From Sulfuriferula nivalis (GTDB taxonomy: Bacteria; Pseudomonadota; Gammaproteobacteria; Burkholderiales; Sulfuriferulaceae), in contig NZ_AP021881.1 in the NCBI RefSeq assembly GCF_009937995.1, positions 620,001-684,000 of the forward strand: a stretch of 64,000 nucleotides of DNA, read 5' to 3'. The position numbers and the translations under genes were made by a program. Positions 8,580 to 16,969 of the stretch are shown here, in pieces. The notes below the pieces were generated by a model. That model was given only the letters and a program-made list of their open reading frames with translations. It did not search any database and was not told the DNA's origin. The first letter of the stretch is position 1; each line of letters begins with the position of its first letter.

Positions 8580-9800
8580 TTGCGTGTTCTCATTGTAAGC
8601 CAATATTTCTGGCCGGAAAGCTTTCGCATCAACGAGGTTGCCAAAACATTACTGGAAAAGGGTGTTGAGGTCGAGGTGCTGACCGGCAAGCCGAATTACC
8701 CGCAAGGGGCGATATTTTCGGGGTATCGTGCGTGGGGATGTCAGCGAGAAACCTACAAAGATATTAACATTAACCGTATTCCGTTGTTGGCGAGAGGGGG
8801 GAGAGGGGGGTGGCGCTTGGCGTTGAACTACCTGTCCTTTGTTGTGTCTGGATTGATGTTCGCCCCTTGGATGTTGCGCAAGAAAAAATTTGATGTGGTC
8901 TTTGTCTACGCCCCTTCGCCGATACTGCAAGCTATTCCGGCGATTTTCCTTGGATGGCTGAAGGGGTGTCCGGTGGTGTTGTGGGTGCAAGATTTATGGC
9001 CGGAAAGTCTATCGGCGACGGGCTATGTGCGAAACCATGCGGTGCTCAAGATGGTCGAGTGGGTGGTGCGCTTTATCTACCAACATACTGATCTGCTCCT
9101 AGTACAGTCAAGAGCCTTCGAAGAGCCTGTTCGTATCTTGGCATCGAAAATACCCATAGCGTATTATCCCAATTCTGTGGATGAGGCTTTTTGCGTACCA
9201 ACTGTTGTCGCTGTGCCCGACATCCCGGGATTGAGTAAGGGATTCTCGGTGATGTTTGCCGGTAATATTGGTGTAGCTCAAGCGGTAGATGTAATTGTTG
9301 AAGCGGCTACTTTATTAAAGGATCATACGGATATTGGTTTTGTCGTATTAGGGCAAGGGAGTCGTTGGGAATGGATGCGTCAGGAGGTAGAAACGCGGGG
9401 TTTGACTAACCTTGATCTTCCTGGGCGATTCCCAGTGGAGATGATGCCTGGTTTAATGCAGAAAGCATCAGCATTATTAGTGACATTAACCGACCAACCC
9501 ATTTTTGCAGTAACAGTGCCGAATAAAGTGCAGGCATATATGGCGAGCGGTAAACCAATTCTTGCCTGTTTGAATGGTGAAGGCGCGCGAGTGGTAATTG
9601 AATCTGAAGCAGGTTTAACAGTGCCGGCAGAGGATGCGAAAGGCTTGGCAGTAGCCATATTGCGGTTGTATGAAATGAACCCCGTGGAGCGGGAGAAGCT
9701 AGGCTCGAATGGGCGGCATTACTATAAAACGCATTTCAATCATGACCAATTGGTCGATCAATTAATTGAACATTTTCAATTGGTGTCTCAGTCTATTTAA
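8580..9800 (+). CDS. WcaI/WbuB-type family 4 glycosyltransferase
   Basis: A 406-residue GT-B transferase opening MRVLIVSQYFWPESFRINE, the hallmark start of the WcaI/WbuB group, with NYPQG and LWVQDLWPESL motifs in the acceptor domain. The donor domain carries VMFAGNIGVAQ and TVPNKVQAYMASGKPI. WbuB-type enzymes are usually found beside fnlA-fnlB-fnlC and transfer L-FucNAc or related N-acetylated 6-deoxy-L-sugars, and such genes follow directly here. The TTG start at 8580 has AAGGAG at the right spacing. This is the first intact gene after the IS. Its donor is inferred to be the UDP-sugar made by the next three genes. Confidence 0.85.
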   Translation: MRVLIVSQYFWPESFRINEVAKTLLEKGVEVEVLTGKPNYPQGAIFSGYRAWGCQRETYKDININRIPLLARGGRGGWRLALNYLSFVVSGLMFAPWMLRKKKFDVVFVYAPSPILQAIPAIFLGWLKGCPVVLWVQDLWPESLSATGYVRNHAVLKMVEWVVRFIYQHTDLLLVQSRAFEEPVRILASKIPIAYYPNSVDEAFCVPTVVAVPDIPGLSKGFSVMFAGNIGVAQAVDVIVEAATLLKDHTDIGFVVLGQGSRWEWMRQEVETRGLTNLDLPGRFPVEMMPGLMQKASALLVTLTDQPIFAVTVPNKVQAYMASGKPILACLNGEGARVVIESEAGLTVPAEDAKGLAVAILRLYEMNPVEREKLGSNGRHYYKTHFNHDQLVDQLIEHFQLVSQSI

Positions 9801-9810
9801 GAGGTGTGTA

Positions 9811-10665
9811 ATGAGGGTATTAGTGTTGGGCGCCAGTGGCATGATTGGTAATGCCATGATCCGTGTGTTTAGTGAAAAGGAAAGTTGGGAAGTTTTTGGA
9901 ACCGTTCGATCGGGTGAAGTGAAGCGATTTTTCATCCCCACGATTGCCGAGCGGCTGGTGACGGGGATAGATGTTGAAAATCACGATACACTGGTTAAAA
10001 TTTTCGCCCAGTTACGTCCAGATGTGGTTATTAATTGTGCTGGTTTGACGAAACATTTGCCGGGCGCGGAAGATCATTTGGTGGCCATCCCCATTAATAC
10101 GTTAATGCCCCACCGGTTGGCAGGGTTATGCGATCTCGTCGGTGCACGTTTGATCCATATCAGCACGGATTGTGTTTTTTCCGGCAAAAGGGGGGAGTAT
10201 ACAGAAGATGACCCTGCGGATGCAGTCGATGTGTATGGTAAATCAAAATTTCTGGGTGAAGTTAATTACCCGCATGCGATCACTCTACGTACATCAACCA
10301 TCGGACATGAGTTGCAAAGCACACATGGCTTGCTCGACTGGTTTTTGTCACAGCATGAACAATGTAAAGGCTTTACTCGTGCGATTTTTTCTGGATTACC
10401 TACCGTTGTTTTTGCACAAGTTATTCGAGATATAGTGATACCTCGGACCGATCTGTTCGGACTGTACCATGTTGCTGGTAAACCTATCGCAAAATATGAT
10501 TTGTTGAGGTTGATTGCTGAAGCTTATGGTAAATCTATCGAGATCGTGCAAGATGATCAGTTTACGATTGATCGTTCGTTGATTGCCGATCGTTTTCATG
10601 CAGCCACAGGTTATATCGCCCCCGATTGGCCTGAGCTGATAAAATCAATGCATTCCTATCAATAG
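9811..10665 (+). CDS. RmlD-like SDR reductase, putative UDP-L-QuiNAc pathway reductase (WbvR-like)
   Basis: A 284-residue extended SDR of the RmlD type: GASGMIGNAM NAD(P) loop, HISTDCVFSGKRGEYTEDD (the typical STDYVF-like site) and catalytic YGKSK. The ATG at 9811 with GAGGTG upstream begins exactly at the Rossmann strand. It lies 17 nt before a FnlA-like dehydratase and then a FnlC-like 2-epimerase. In L-FucNAc loci the middle enzyme (FnlB/WbjC/CapF) is about 370 residues with a cupin tail. The tail is absent here, and an RmlD-like reductase in this place is the pattern of WbvR in UDP-L-QuiNAc synthesis (WbvB-WbvR-WbvD). The product assignment is an inference from that comparison. Confidence 0.7.
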   Translation: MRVLVLGASGMIGNAMIRVFSEKESWEVFGTVRSGEVKRFFIPTIAERLVTGIDVENHDTLVKIFAQLRPDVVINCAGLTKHLPGAEDHLVAIPINTLMPHRLAGLCDLVGARLIHISTDCVFSGKRGEYTEDDPADAVDVYGKSKFLGEVNYPHAITLRTSTIGHELQSTHGLLDWFLSQHEQCKGFTRAIFSGLPTVVFAQVIRDIVIPRTDLFGLYHVAGKPIAKYDLLRLIAEAYGKSIEIVQDDQFTIDRSLIADRFHAATGYIAPDWPELIKSMHSYQ

Positions 10666-10682
10666 TTTGGAATTACGAAATT

Positions 10683-11693
10683 ATGTTTAAAAATAAAGTA
10701 TTAATGATTACTGGGGGCACTGGCTCTTTTGGTAATACTGTTCTCAACCGTTTTTTGTCAACAGATGTATGTGAGATTCGTATTTTCAGTCGTGATGAGA
10801 AGAAACAGGAAGAGATGCGTATTGCGCTGAATAATGACAAGCTTAGGTTTTATATTGGCGATGTTCGAGACTACGAGAGTGTTTATCAAGCAATGAAGGG
10901 TGTGGATTATGTGTTCCATGCAGCCGCTTTGAAGCAGGTTCCATCATGTGAGTTCTACCCAATGGAAGCGGTACGAACAAATGTCATGGGCACTGAAAAT
11001 GTGATGAATGCGGCTACTGCCAATTGTGTTAAACGTGTGGTGGTGCTTAGCACGGACAAAGCGGTATATCCCATTAATGCGATGGGTATATCTAAAGCGA
11101 TGGCAGAAAAACTCATGGTGGCCAAATCTCGTATGCAGCGTGAAGGTGAGACAGTGTTCTGTGCAACGCGTTACGGCAATGTAATGGCTTCACGCGGTTC
11201 GGTCATTCCCTTATTCGTCGCGCAAATTAAAGAAGGTAAGCCACTTACGGTAACGGATCCCAATATGACTCGCTTTTTGATGTCACTTGAGGATTCCGTT
11301 GACTTGGTGCTGTATGCCTACGAGCATGGTCAGCAGGGTGACATTTTTGTACAAAAGGCACCCGCTTCGACTGTGGCAGATTTGGCACAAGCACTGACTG
11401 AATTATTTGGCGGTAAAGAAGATGCTAGGATAATTGGCACACGCCATGGCGAAAAATTGTATGAATCACTCATATCTAGAGAAGAGATGGCGCACGCTCA
11501 AGATATGGGTAACTATTATCGTATCCCAGCGGATAATCGCGATCTTAATTATGCTCAGTATTTTAGTGAGGGTGAGGAAAAGATTTCTCACTCTGAAGAT
11601 TATACTTCGCACAATACTGAGCAATTAAATGTGGAACAGGTTAAAGAATTGTTGCTGAAACTGGATTATATTAAGGAAGAATTGAATGCTTAA
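10683..11693 (+). CDS. fnlA: UDP-GlcNAc 4,6-dehydratase/5-epimerase (FnlA/WbjB/CapE/WbvB family)
   Basis: 336 residues with the family opening VLMITGGTGSFGNTVL, DVRDYESV and HAAALKQVPSCEFYPMEAV, and the site AMGISKAMAEKLM, where Met replaces the usual catalytic Tyr (MxxxK), a recognised feature of this group. It converts UDP-GlcNAc into the 4-keto-6-deoxy intermediate with C5 inversion, the entry step to UDP-L-FucNAc and UDP-L-QuiNAc. The next gene starts 8 nt before its stop, so the two are coupled. Length is normal. The enzyme family is clear; the end product depends on the reductase upstream. Confidence 0.9.
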   Translation: MFKNKVLMITGGTGSFGNTVLNRFLSTDVCEIRIFSRDEKKQEEMRIALNNDKLRFYIGDVRDYESVYQAMKGVDYVFHAAALKQVPSCEFYPMEAVRTNVMGTENVMNAATANCVKRVVVLSTDKAVYPINAMGISKAMAEKLMVAKSRMQREGETVFCATRYGNVMASRGSVIPLFVAQIKEGKPLTVTDPNMTRFLMSLEDSVDLVLYAYEHGQQGDIFVQKAPASTVADLAQALTELFGGKEDARIIGTRHGEKLYESLISREEMAHAQDMGNYYRIPADNRDLNYAQYFSEGEEKISHSEDYTSHNTEQLNVEQVKELLLKLDYIKEELNA

Positions 11694-12816
11694 GGTGATG
11701 ACTATCGTGGGTACCCGCCCCGAGTTGATTAAGATGAGCCGTGTTATTACTGAGTTTGATCAGCACACGACACATATTCTGGTGCATACGGGGCAGAATT
11801 ACGATTATGAGCTAAATCAGCTATTTTTTGAAAATCTGGGTATTCGTAAACCGGATTACTTTTTGGAAGCTGTCGGCGAAAATGCAGCTCAGACTATTGC
11901 ACGCGTGATTGAAAAGTCCGATGAGGTGATGGCAAAAGAAAACCCTGATGCAGTTTTGTTGTACGGCGATACTAATTCATGTCTAGCGGTGATTTCGGCG
12001 AAACGACGCAAGATACCGGTATTCCATATGGAAGCTGGCAACCGCTGTTTTGATCAGCGTGTGCCGGAAGAGTTGAATCGTAAGGTGCTTGATCACCTGA
12101 GCGATATTAATCTGGTGTTAACCGAACATGCCCGTCGCTACTTGATCGCTGAGGGTATTCGTCCCGAGACTATCATCAAGACAGGTTCTCACATGCGCGA
12201 AGTGCTGGATTACTACATGCCCCAGATTGAGCAGTCCGAAGTATTGAAGCAAGTTGGCTTGGAAAAGAACAAATTCTTTATCGTCAGTGCTCATCGTGAA
12301 GAAAATGTGGATACGCCTGAGAACCTTCTGGATCTGGTTGAGACATTGAATGCTTTGGCTGAAACGTATAACTTTCCCGTCATTGTTTCCACTCATCCTC
12401 GCACCAGAAAACGTTTGGATGCATTGGAGCTAGGCGAACTTAATTCGCTGATTCAGTTTGCTAAACCATTCGGATTTTTTGATTATATCAAGCTGCAAAT
12501 AGAAGCATATTGCGTTGTGTCGGATAGTGGGACTATTACCGAGGAAGCATCACTGCTAAATTTACCTGCGATCACCATACGCAATGCGCATGAGCGACCA
12601 GAAGGTATGGATGTGGGAACTTTGATTATGACTGGACTGAAAAAGGAGCGCGTGCTCGATGCGGTCAAGGTGATCATCTCGCAGCAAGATGAGAATAAGC
12701 GTGTAATGCATGCGGTAGAGGATTATGAAGCGGGGCCTGTGTCCAAACAGTTATTAAGAGTCGTGCTGAGTTATGTGGATTATATTAATCGTACAGTTTG
12801 GTCTAAATCAAGTTAA
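11686..12816 (+). CDS. fnlC: UDP-N-acetylglucosamine 2-epimerase family (FnlC/WbjD/CapG/WbvD)
   Basis: A 376-residue GT-B-fold 2-epimerase: VGTRPELIKM, HTGQNYDYELNQ and the FnlC-type HMEAGNRCFDQRVPEE (RCFD replacing the common RTGD of WecB). The C-terminal half shows SAHREENVD, SDSGTITEEA and the RNAHERPEGMD loop. It inverts C2 of the UDP-6-deoxy-talosamine or rhamnosamine intermediate to give UDP-L-FucNAc or UDP-L-QuiNAc, the last step of the pathway. The ATG at 11686 overlaps fnlA. Together with 9811 and 10683 it forms a complete three-enzyme pathway feeding the glycosyltransferase at 8580. Confidence 0.9.
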   Translation: MLKVMTIVGTRPELIKMSRVITEFDQHTTHILVHTGQNYDYELNQLFFENLGIRKPDYFLEAVGENAAQTIARVIEKSDEVMAKENPDAVLLYGDTNSCLAVISAKRRKIPVFHMEAGNRCFDQRVPEELNRKVLDHLSDINLVLTEHARRYLIAEGIRPETIIKTGSHMREVLDYYMPQIEQSEVLKQVGLEKNKFFIVSAHREENVDTPENLLDLVETLNALAETYNFPVIVSTHPRTRKRLDALELGELNSLIQFAKPFGFFDYIKLQIEAYCVVSDSGTITEEASLLNLPAITIRNAHERPEGMDVGTLIMTGLKKERVLDAVKVIISQQDENKRVMHAVEDYEAGPVSKQLLRVVLSYVDYINRTVWSKSS

Positions 12817-12843
12817 TGAGTGCTGCGTGGTGATTGCTAGGTT

Positions 12844-13809
12844 ATGACCTCTTTTCTTGTCACTGGGGCAAACGGGTTTGTTGGTAAAGCCCTATGTAAG
12901 GAACTTGTACATCGTAAAGTGCCAGTTCGAGGATCTGTACGTGAGCTACTAAGTTCTGTAGAGCGGCCAATTTTCGATCTTGTTGCGGTAGGTGATGTTG
13001 GTGCGGATACAGCTTGGACCGAAGCATTGCATGGAGTAGATGTAGTCATTCATCTCGCTGCACGTGTCCACGTCATGCGTGAAAATGCTGCAGATCCTTT
13101 GGCCGCATTTCGTGAAGTTAATGTGGCTGGAACAGAATGCCTTGCCCGTGCTGCCGCAAGCGGCGGGGTGCGGCGTATGGTGTACGTTAGTTCAATTAAG
13201 GTAAATGGCGAGCAGACTAGTGCGATTCCATTTGCTGAGACTGAGGCGCCCGCACCGCAAGATCCTTACGGTATATCGAAATATGAGGCTGAGTTGGCGT
13301 TGCATAATGTCGCGAAAGAAACTGGTTTGGAGGTAGTCATCGTGAGGCCCCCTTTGGTTTATGGTCCTGGTGTCGGTGGGAATTTTTTGAGGCTATTGAA
13401 ATTGGTGTCTAAAGGCGTGCCGTTGCCGCTGGCGTCCATTCAGAATCAGCGCAGTATGGTTTATCTGGATAATTTTGTTGATGTTTTAATAATGTGCGCG
13501 ACGCATCAGGCTGCTGCGGGTAAGACCTATTTGGTGAGTGATGGGGACGATATCTCGACACCATTACTGATATATAGTATTGCAAATCTAATGGGTAAGC
13601 ATAGCCGGTTATGGCCATTGCCATCTACTCTATTGAAATTGGCGGGTGTCATGACGGGTAGATTACATGAAGTAGAGCGGCTGATTGGTTCGTTGCAAGT
13701 TGATAGTTCAAAAATTTGCAATGAGCTTGAGTGGGTGCCGCCATATACGGTGCAACAGGGTTTGTGTGAAACGGTGAATTGGTATGTTAATTTGTCTGTG
13801 CCAAAGTAA
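12844..13809 (+). CDS. Extended SDR of the WbpV/WreQ type (UDP-sugar 4-epimerase/4-reductase-like)
   Basis: A 321-residue extended SDR with FLVTGANGFVGKAL, HLAARVHVM, VYVSSIKVNGE and catalytic YGISK. This pattern, with RVHVM and VNG, is shared by WbpV, WreQ and related proteins of O-antigen loci. WreQ reduces UDP-4-keto-6-deoxy-GlcNAc to UDP-D-QuiNAc; others are annotated UDP-glucose 4-epimerase. In many genomes it precedes a WbpL/WecA-type initiating transferase, but here the locus stops at a terminator 36 nt later. No Shine-Dalgarno is strong (TGCTAGGTT before ATG 12844). The exact reaction is unresolved. Confidence 0.7.
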   Translation: MTSFLVTGANGFVGKALCKELVHRKVPVRGSVRELLSSVERPIFDLVAVGDVGADTAWTEALHGVDVVIHLAARVHVMRENAADPLAAFREVNVAGTECLARAAASGGVRRMVYVSSIKVNGEQTSAIPFAETEAPAPQDPYGISKYEAELALHNVAKETGLEVVIVRPPLVYGPGVGGNFLRLLKLVSKGVPLPLASIQNQRSMVYLDNFVDVLIMCATHQAAAGKTYLVSDGDDISTPLLIYSIANLMGKHSRLWPLPSTLLKLAGVMTGRLHEVERLIGSLQVDSSKICNELEWVPPYTVQQGLCETVNWYVNLSVPK

Positions 13810-13845
13810 AAATTTTTAATTCAAGATTGATCAGTCAACAAAAAA

Positions 13846-13862
13846 GCCGCAGTATCTGCGGC
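13846..13862. terminator. Bidirectional Rho-independent terminator between the polysaccharide locus and ompA
   Basis: A 7-bp perfect stem GCCGCAG-TAT-CTGCGGC flanked by an A-run on the left and TTTTTT on the right, so it can end transcription both from the forward SDR gene (stop at 13809) and from the reverse OmpA-family gene (stop at 13890). Confidence 0.9.
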
Positions 13863-13889
13863 TTTTTTGTTGTTCATTACAACGGCTAA

Positions 13890-14870
13890 TTACTTAGCGT
13901 GTTCATCCAACTCAACACGGCGGTTTTCAGCACGACCTGCTTTGGTTTTATTGCTTGCAATTGGGTTAGCTTCGCCCATGCCCTTAGCGGTCATACGATC
14001 AGCGGCAATACCTTTAGCTTCCAGGTATTTTTTAACTGTCATAGCACGTTTTTCAGATAGTTTTTGGTTGTAAGCAGATGAGCCAACGCTGTCGGTGTAG
14101 CCAACGATGTCTATCATGATTTCTGGGTGCTCGTTCAATACAACAGCATTTGCATCCAGTTTTTCTTTACCTGCTGGACGTAATGTCGCTTTATCGAAAT
14201 CGAAGTGTGTACCTTCCAGTTTGATGATAGTGTGCTCAACCGGAGCTGGTGCAGCAACTGGTGCTGGCGCCGGAGCTGGTTCAGCAACTGGCATAGGTGC
14301 AGCAACTGGTGCTGGTGCAACTGGTGCTGCGCCCAATGGGATTACCAAGCCAGCACTTACAATCCAGTCGCCTGGGTTGATGCTAGGATTGGAACCTACA
14401 TTGTCAGTGTAGCGATAACGCACGTCTGAACGGAAACCTACGCCGCTGAACATTTTCATGAAACCAATACCAGCATTAGCTGCGAAGTTGGTTTCGTTCA
14501 AACCAGTAGCGCGGCTGCTTAAGCCACCAATGCCAGCCACTAAATATGGAGCGAAATCTGGATTGCGGTTGAAGAAGTACAATGCATCTACACTCAAACC
14601 TGTGTTGTCCAGTGATCCAGAACCACCCGAACCAACTTTAGCGCTATGTGATGCAAAGTTAGCGTTCAATTCTAGATTGAAACTTTCTGAAACTGGCTTA
14701 CCAACAGCAACAGCAAAACCAATCGCATCATCAACACCCCAATCTTTGTCTGCAACTGTGTAATTAACACTAGGTGCAATGTAAGCACGTGTATCCATTT
14801 CGGTAGCGACGGCTGAGCCAGCCATCAAAGCACAAGAAACTGCAACTAAATTACGTAATGTAAGGGACAT
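13890..14870 (-). CDS. OmpA-family outer membrane protein
   Basis: 326 residues. A cleavable signal peptide (MSLTLRNLVAVSCALMAGSAVA, cut before TEMDTR) leads into a beta-barrel domain (about 25-185, with aromatic residues alternating). A Pro/Ala-rich hinge (about 190-220) and a C-terminal OmpA peptidoglycan-binding domain (FDFDKATLRPAGKEKL, GYTDSVGSSAYNQKLSEKRA, NRRVE) follow. The barrel anchors in the outer membrane and the C-terminal domain holds the cell wall. The ATG at 14870 is chosen because GGAGAAC sits just upstream and the signal peptide begins there; upstream in-frame ATGs lack this. The gene is monocistronic, ending at the shared terminator. Confidence 0.9.
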   Translation of the reverse strand: MSLTLRNLVAVSCALMAGSAVATEMDTRAYIAPSVNYTVADKDWGVDDAIGFAVAVGKPVSESFNLELNANFASHSAKVGSGGSGSLDNTGLSVDALYFFNRNPDFAPYLVAGIGGLSSRATGLNETNFAANAGIGFMKMFSGVGFRSDVRYRYTDNVGSNPSINPGDWIVSAGLVIPLGAAPVAPAPVAAPMPVAEPAPAPAPVAAPAPVEHTIIKLEGTHFDFDKATLRPAGKEKLDANAVVLNEHPEIMIDIVGYTDSVGSSAYNQKLSEKRAMTVKKYLEAKGIAADRMTAKGMGEANPIASNKTKAGRAENRRVELDEHAK

Positions 14871-14978
14871 ATGGTTCTCCATTCTAAAAGCATTGTTCAA
14901 TAAAAGATTGAAACTAGCTTAATTGTACACAAAAATAGTTAGGTAAATTTATATGAATTGTTAAAAAGTGTAACTAAG

Positions 14979-15530
14979 CTAGGTGCTTGTTGCTTTTATG
15001 CTACTTTTTGGGCGAAAGGCTGTAATGACTTCTGTTCTGGTTTCGAGATAGGCGCCACCGATGAGGTCTATACAGTATGGAATCGCAGCAAATATTCCAT
15101 CTAATGTTTCGGCAATCGCTTTGGGCTGGCCCGGCAAATTGATGATTAAACTGCTGCCCCGCACTACGCCAACCTGACGCGAGAGGATGGCGGTGGGGAC
15201 GTACTTTAAACTGACAGCGCGCATGGATTCACCAAATCCAGGTAATACTTTATCTGCTACTGCAAGAGTTGCTTCTGGCGTGACATCGCGTGGTGCTGGG
15301 CCTGTGCCGCCGGTGGTGAGGATAAGGTCGCAGTGTTGCTCGTCAGCTAACTCGCGCAGTGTGGCTTCAATGACCGCTTGCTCATCGGGAATTAAACGCG
15401 CGTTGAATTCACAAGGGTTGAGTAGTGCATTTTGCAGCCAGGTTTGTAATGCGGGTAAGCCTTTATCTTCGTATACGCCTGTGGATGCGCGATCGGAGAT
15501 CGATACAATGCCTATTTTTGCGATGTCCAT
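14979..15530 (-). CDS. mog: Molybdopterin adenylyltransferase
   Basis: A 183-residue MoCF_biosynth-domain protein: IGIVSISDRAS at the N-terminus, TTGGTGPAPRDVTPEA (nucleotide/molybdopterin-binding loop) and NLPGQPKAIAET. Mog adenylylates molybdopterin before MoeA inserts molybdate, in the cytoplasm. Length and motifs fit Mog rather than MoaB, and the moaE-moaD-moeA genes lie elsewhere in this window (53,077-55,003). It starts 6 nt after the stop of the phosphoglucomutase-like gene, so the two are probably co-transcribed. Confidence 0.9.
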   Translation of the reverse strand: MDIAKIGIVSISDRASTGVYEDKGLPALQTWLQNALLNPCEFNARLIPDEQAVIEATLRELADEQHCDLILTTGGTGPAPRDVTPEATLAVADKVLPGFGESMRAVSLKYVPTAILSRQVGVVRGSSLIINLPGQPKAIAETLDGIFAAIPYCIDLIGGAYLETRTEVITAFRPKSSIKATST

Positions 15531-15536
15531 ATGGCC

Positions 15537-16913
15537 TCAGAATGGAAGCGCTAAATCAGGGGCCGCGGCGTGGAATACGCTGCGGAACTCATCCTGGATA
15601 CGGTCTAAACCAGCCTGAGTTTCAGCCTCAAAGCGCAGCACGATGACTGGTGTGGTATTGGACGGGCGCGCCAGGCCAAAGCCATCGGCATATTCCACAC
15701 GCAAACCATCGAGTTTGATAATGTCTTGTGATTGGGGGAATACGGCACTGTTTTGTAGCTTTTCCATGAGTTTGTAATGTTCACCTTCAGCTAAAGTAAT
15801 GTTTAATTCAGGCGTATTTACAGTGTTAGGCAAGCCGTGCAGTGTGGCATCAATGTCAGGCTGCTTGCTTAAATATTCCAGCAAGCGAGCTCCCGCGTAT
15901 AAGCCATCGTCAAAGCCGTACCAGCGTTCTTTAAAGAATACATGGCCGGACATTTCCCCTGCCAGCAATGCACCTGTTTCTTTCATTTTAGTTTTGATGA
16001 AGCTGTGACCTGTTTTCCATAATAATGGGCGGCCACCACGAGCGCGTATCCAGTCAAATAAGTTACGCGTAGATTTCACGTCAAAAATGATTTCTGCACC
16101 CGGATTGCGTGAGAGCACGTCATCGGCAAATAACATGAGCTGGCGGTCTGGGAAAATGATTGTGCCGTCTTTAGTGACTACGCCAAGTCTGTCACCGTCA
16201 CCGTCAAACGCCAGACCTATTTCAGCATTGCTGGTCTTCAGGCGCGCGATCAAATCGACCAGGTTTTTAGGTTGTGATGGATCAGGATGGTGATTAGGGA
16301 AGTTGCCATCCACTTCACAGAACATTTCTTCCACTTCGCAACCTAAGCGGCGATAAAGTTCAGGGCCAAATGCCCCTGGCACGCCATTGCCTGCATCGAC
16401 AATAATCCGCATAGGGCGGGCGAGTTTGATGTCGCCGACGATGCGATCCAGATATTCAGGGGCAATATCATGAGCACTGTAATTGCCAGCGCCATGGGTG
16501 AGATTGTTATCGACTATGCGCTGCCGCAGTGCCTGTATGGTATCGCCTGATAAGGTTTCACCGTCGATGACCATTTTCAGGCCATTGTAGTCAGGCGGGT
16601 TGTGTGAGCCCGTGACCATGACAGCGGAGTTGGTGTTGAGCTGATAGGCCGCAAAATAGGTCATGGGTGTGGCGACCATACCTAAATCTATCACGTCTAT
16701 GCCAGATTTCTGTATGCCGCGCGCAAGTGCGGCGGCGAGTTCTTCGCCAGATAAACGGCCATCACGTCCGATGCAAATGGCAGTTTGGTTACGCGCGGCA
16801 GCTTCAGAGCCTATAGCGTGACCAATGGCTTCAACGATTTCAGGGGTGAGCGATTTACCAACGATGCCGCGTATGTCGTAGGCTTTAAAGATTTCTGTAG
16901 GCAAGTTTTGCAT
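15537..16913 (-). CDS. Phosphomannomutase/phosphoglucomutase (AlgC/ManB family)
   Basis: A 458-residue alpha-D-phosphohexomutase with the four standard signatures: phosphoserine loop VMVTGSHNPPDYNG, metal loop AFDGDGDRLG, sugar-binding GEMSGHVFF and the C-terminal phosphate loop RPSNTTPVIVLRFE. The opening FKAYDIRG is typical of AlgC-type enzymes. It interconverts hexose-6-P and hexose-1-P, supplying UDP-Glc or GDP-Man precursors for surface polysaccharide such as that encoded at 1-13,809. It is a chromosomal housekeeping enzyme next to mog. Confidence 0.9.
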   Translation of the reverse strand: MQNLPTEIFKAYDIRGIVGKSLTPEIVEAIGHAIGSEAAARNQTAICIGRDGRLSGEELAAALARGIQKSGIDVIDLGMVATPMTYFAAYQLNTNSAVMVTGSHNPPDYNGLKMVIDGETLSGDTIQALRQRIVDNNLTHGAGNYSAHDIAPEYLDRIVGDIKLARPMRIIVDAGNGVPGAFGPELYRRLGCEVEEMFCEVDGNFPNHHPDPSQPKNLVDLIARLKTSNAEIGLAFDGDGDRLGVVTKDGTIIFPDRQLMLFADDVLSRNPGAEIIFDVKSTRNLFDWIRARGGRPLLWKTGHSFIKTKMKETGALLAGEMSGHVFFKERWYGFDDGLYAGARLLEYLSKQPDIDATLHGLPNTVNTPELNITLAEGEHYKLMEKLQNSAVFPQSQDIIKLDGLRVEYADGFGLARPSNTTPVIVLRFEAETQAGLDRIQDEFRSVFHAAAPDLALPF

Positions 16914-16969
16914 GGCGAAGTCCTAGGATAGGTGAGAGATGTAATTGGCTTTATATCATTGTAATAGAG

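Larger units (their letters stand above)
6641..8598 (+). pseudogene. Decayed polytopic membrane protein gene interrupted by an IS3-family element
   Basis: Left of the IS, one frame (6641-6806) reads a hydrophobic peptide ending FALFTVSAGTKFAEG. Removing the IS and one copy of the flanking GTG joins it in frame to 8161-8276 (ALVNSYSGWHSITLLGDRF...), which stops at TGA 8274-8276. A second frame then opens at 8242 and runs to 8598 with two hydrophobic segments (MVYSMMLGGLIVLILATVIIIS and FMFNILAAVGFISFAH). Hydrophobicity and position in a polysaccharide locus fit a Wzy-type polymerase or other polytopic protein, but there is no diagnostic motif. At least one frameshift in addition to the IS makes it non-functional. 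Its end overlaps the TTG start of the next gene by 19 nt. Confidence 0.5.
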
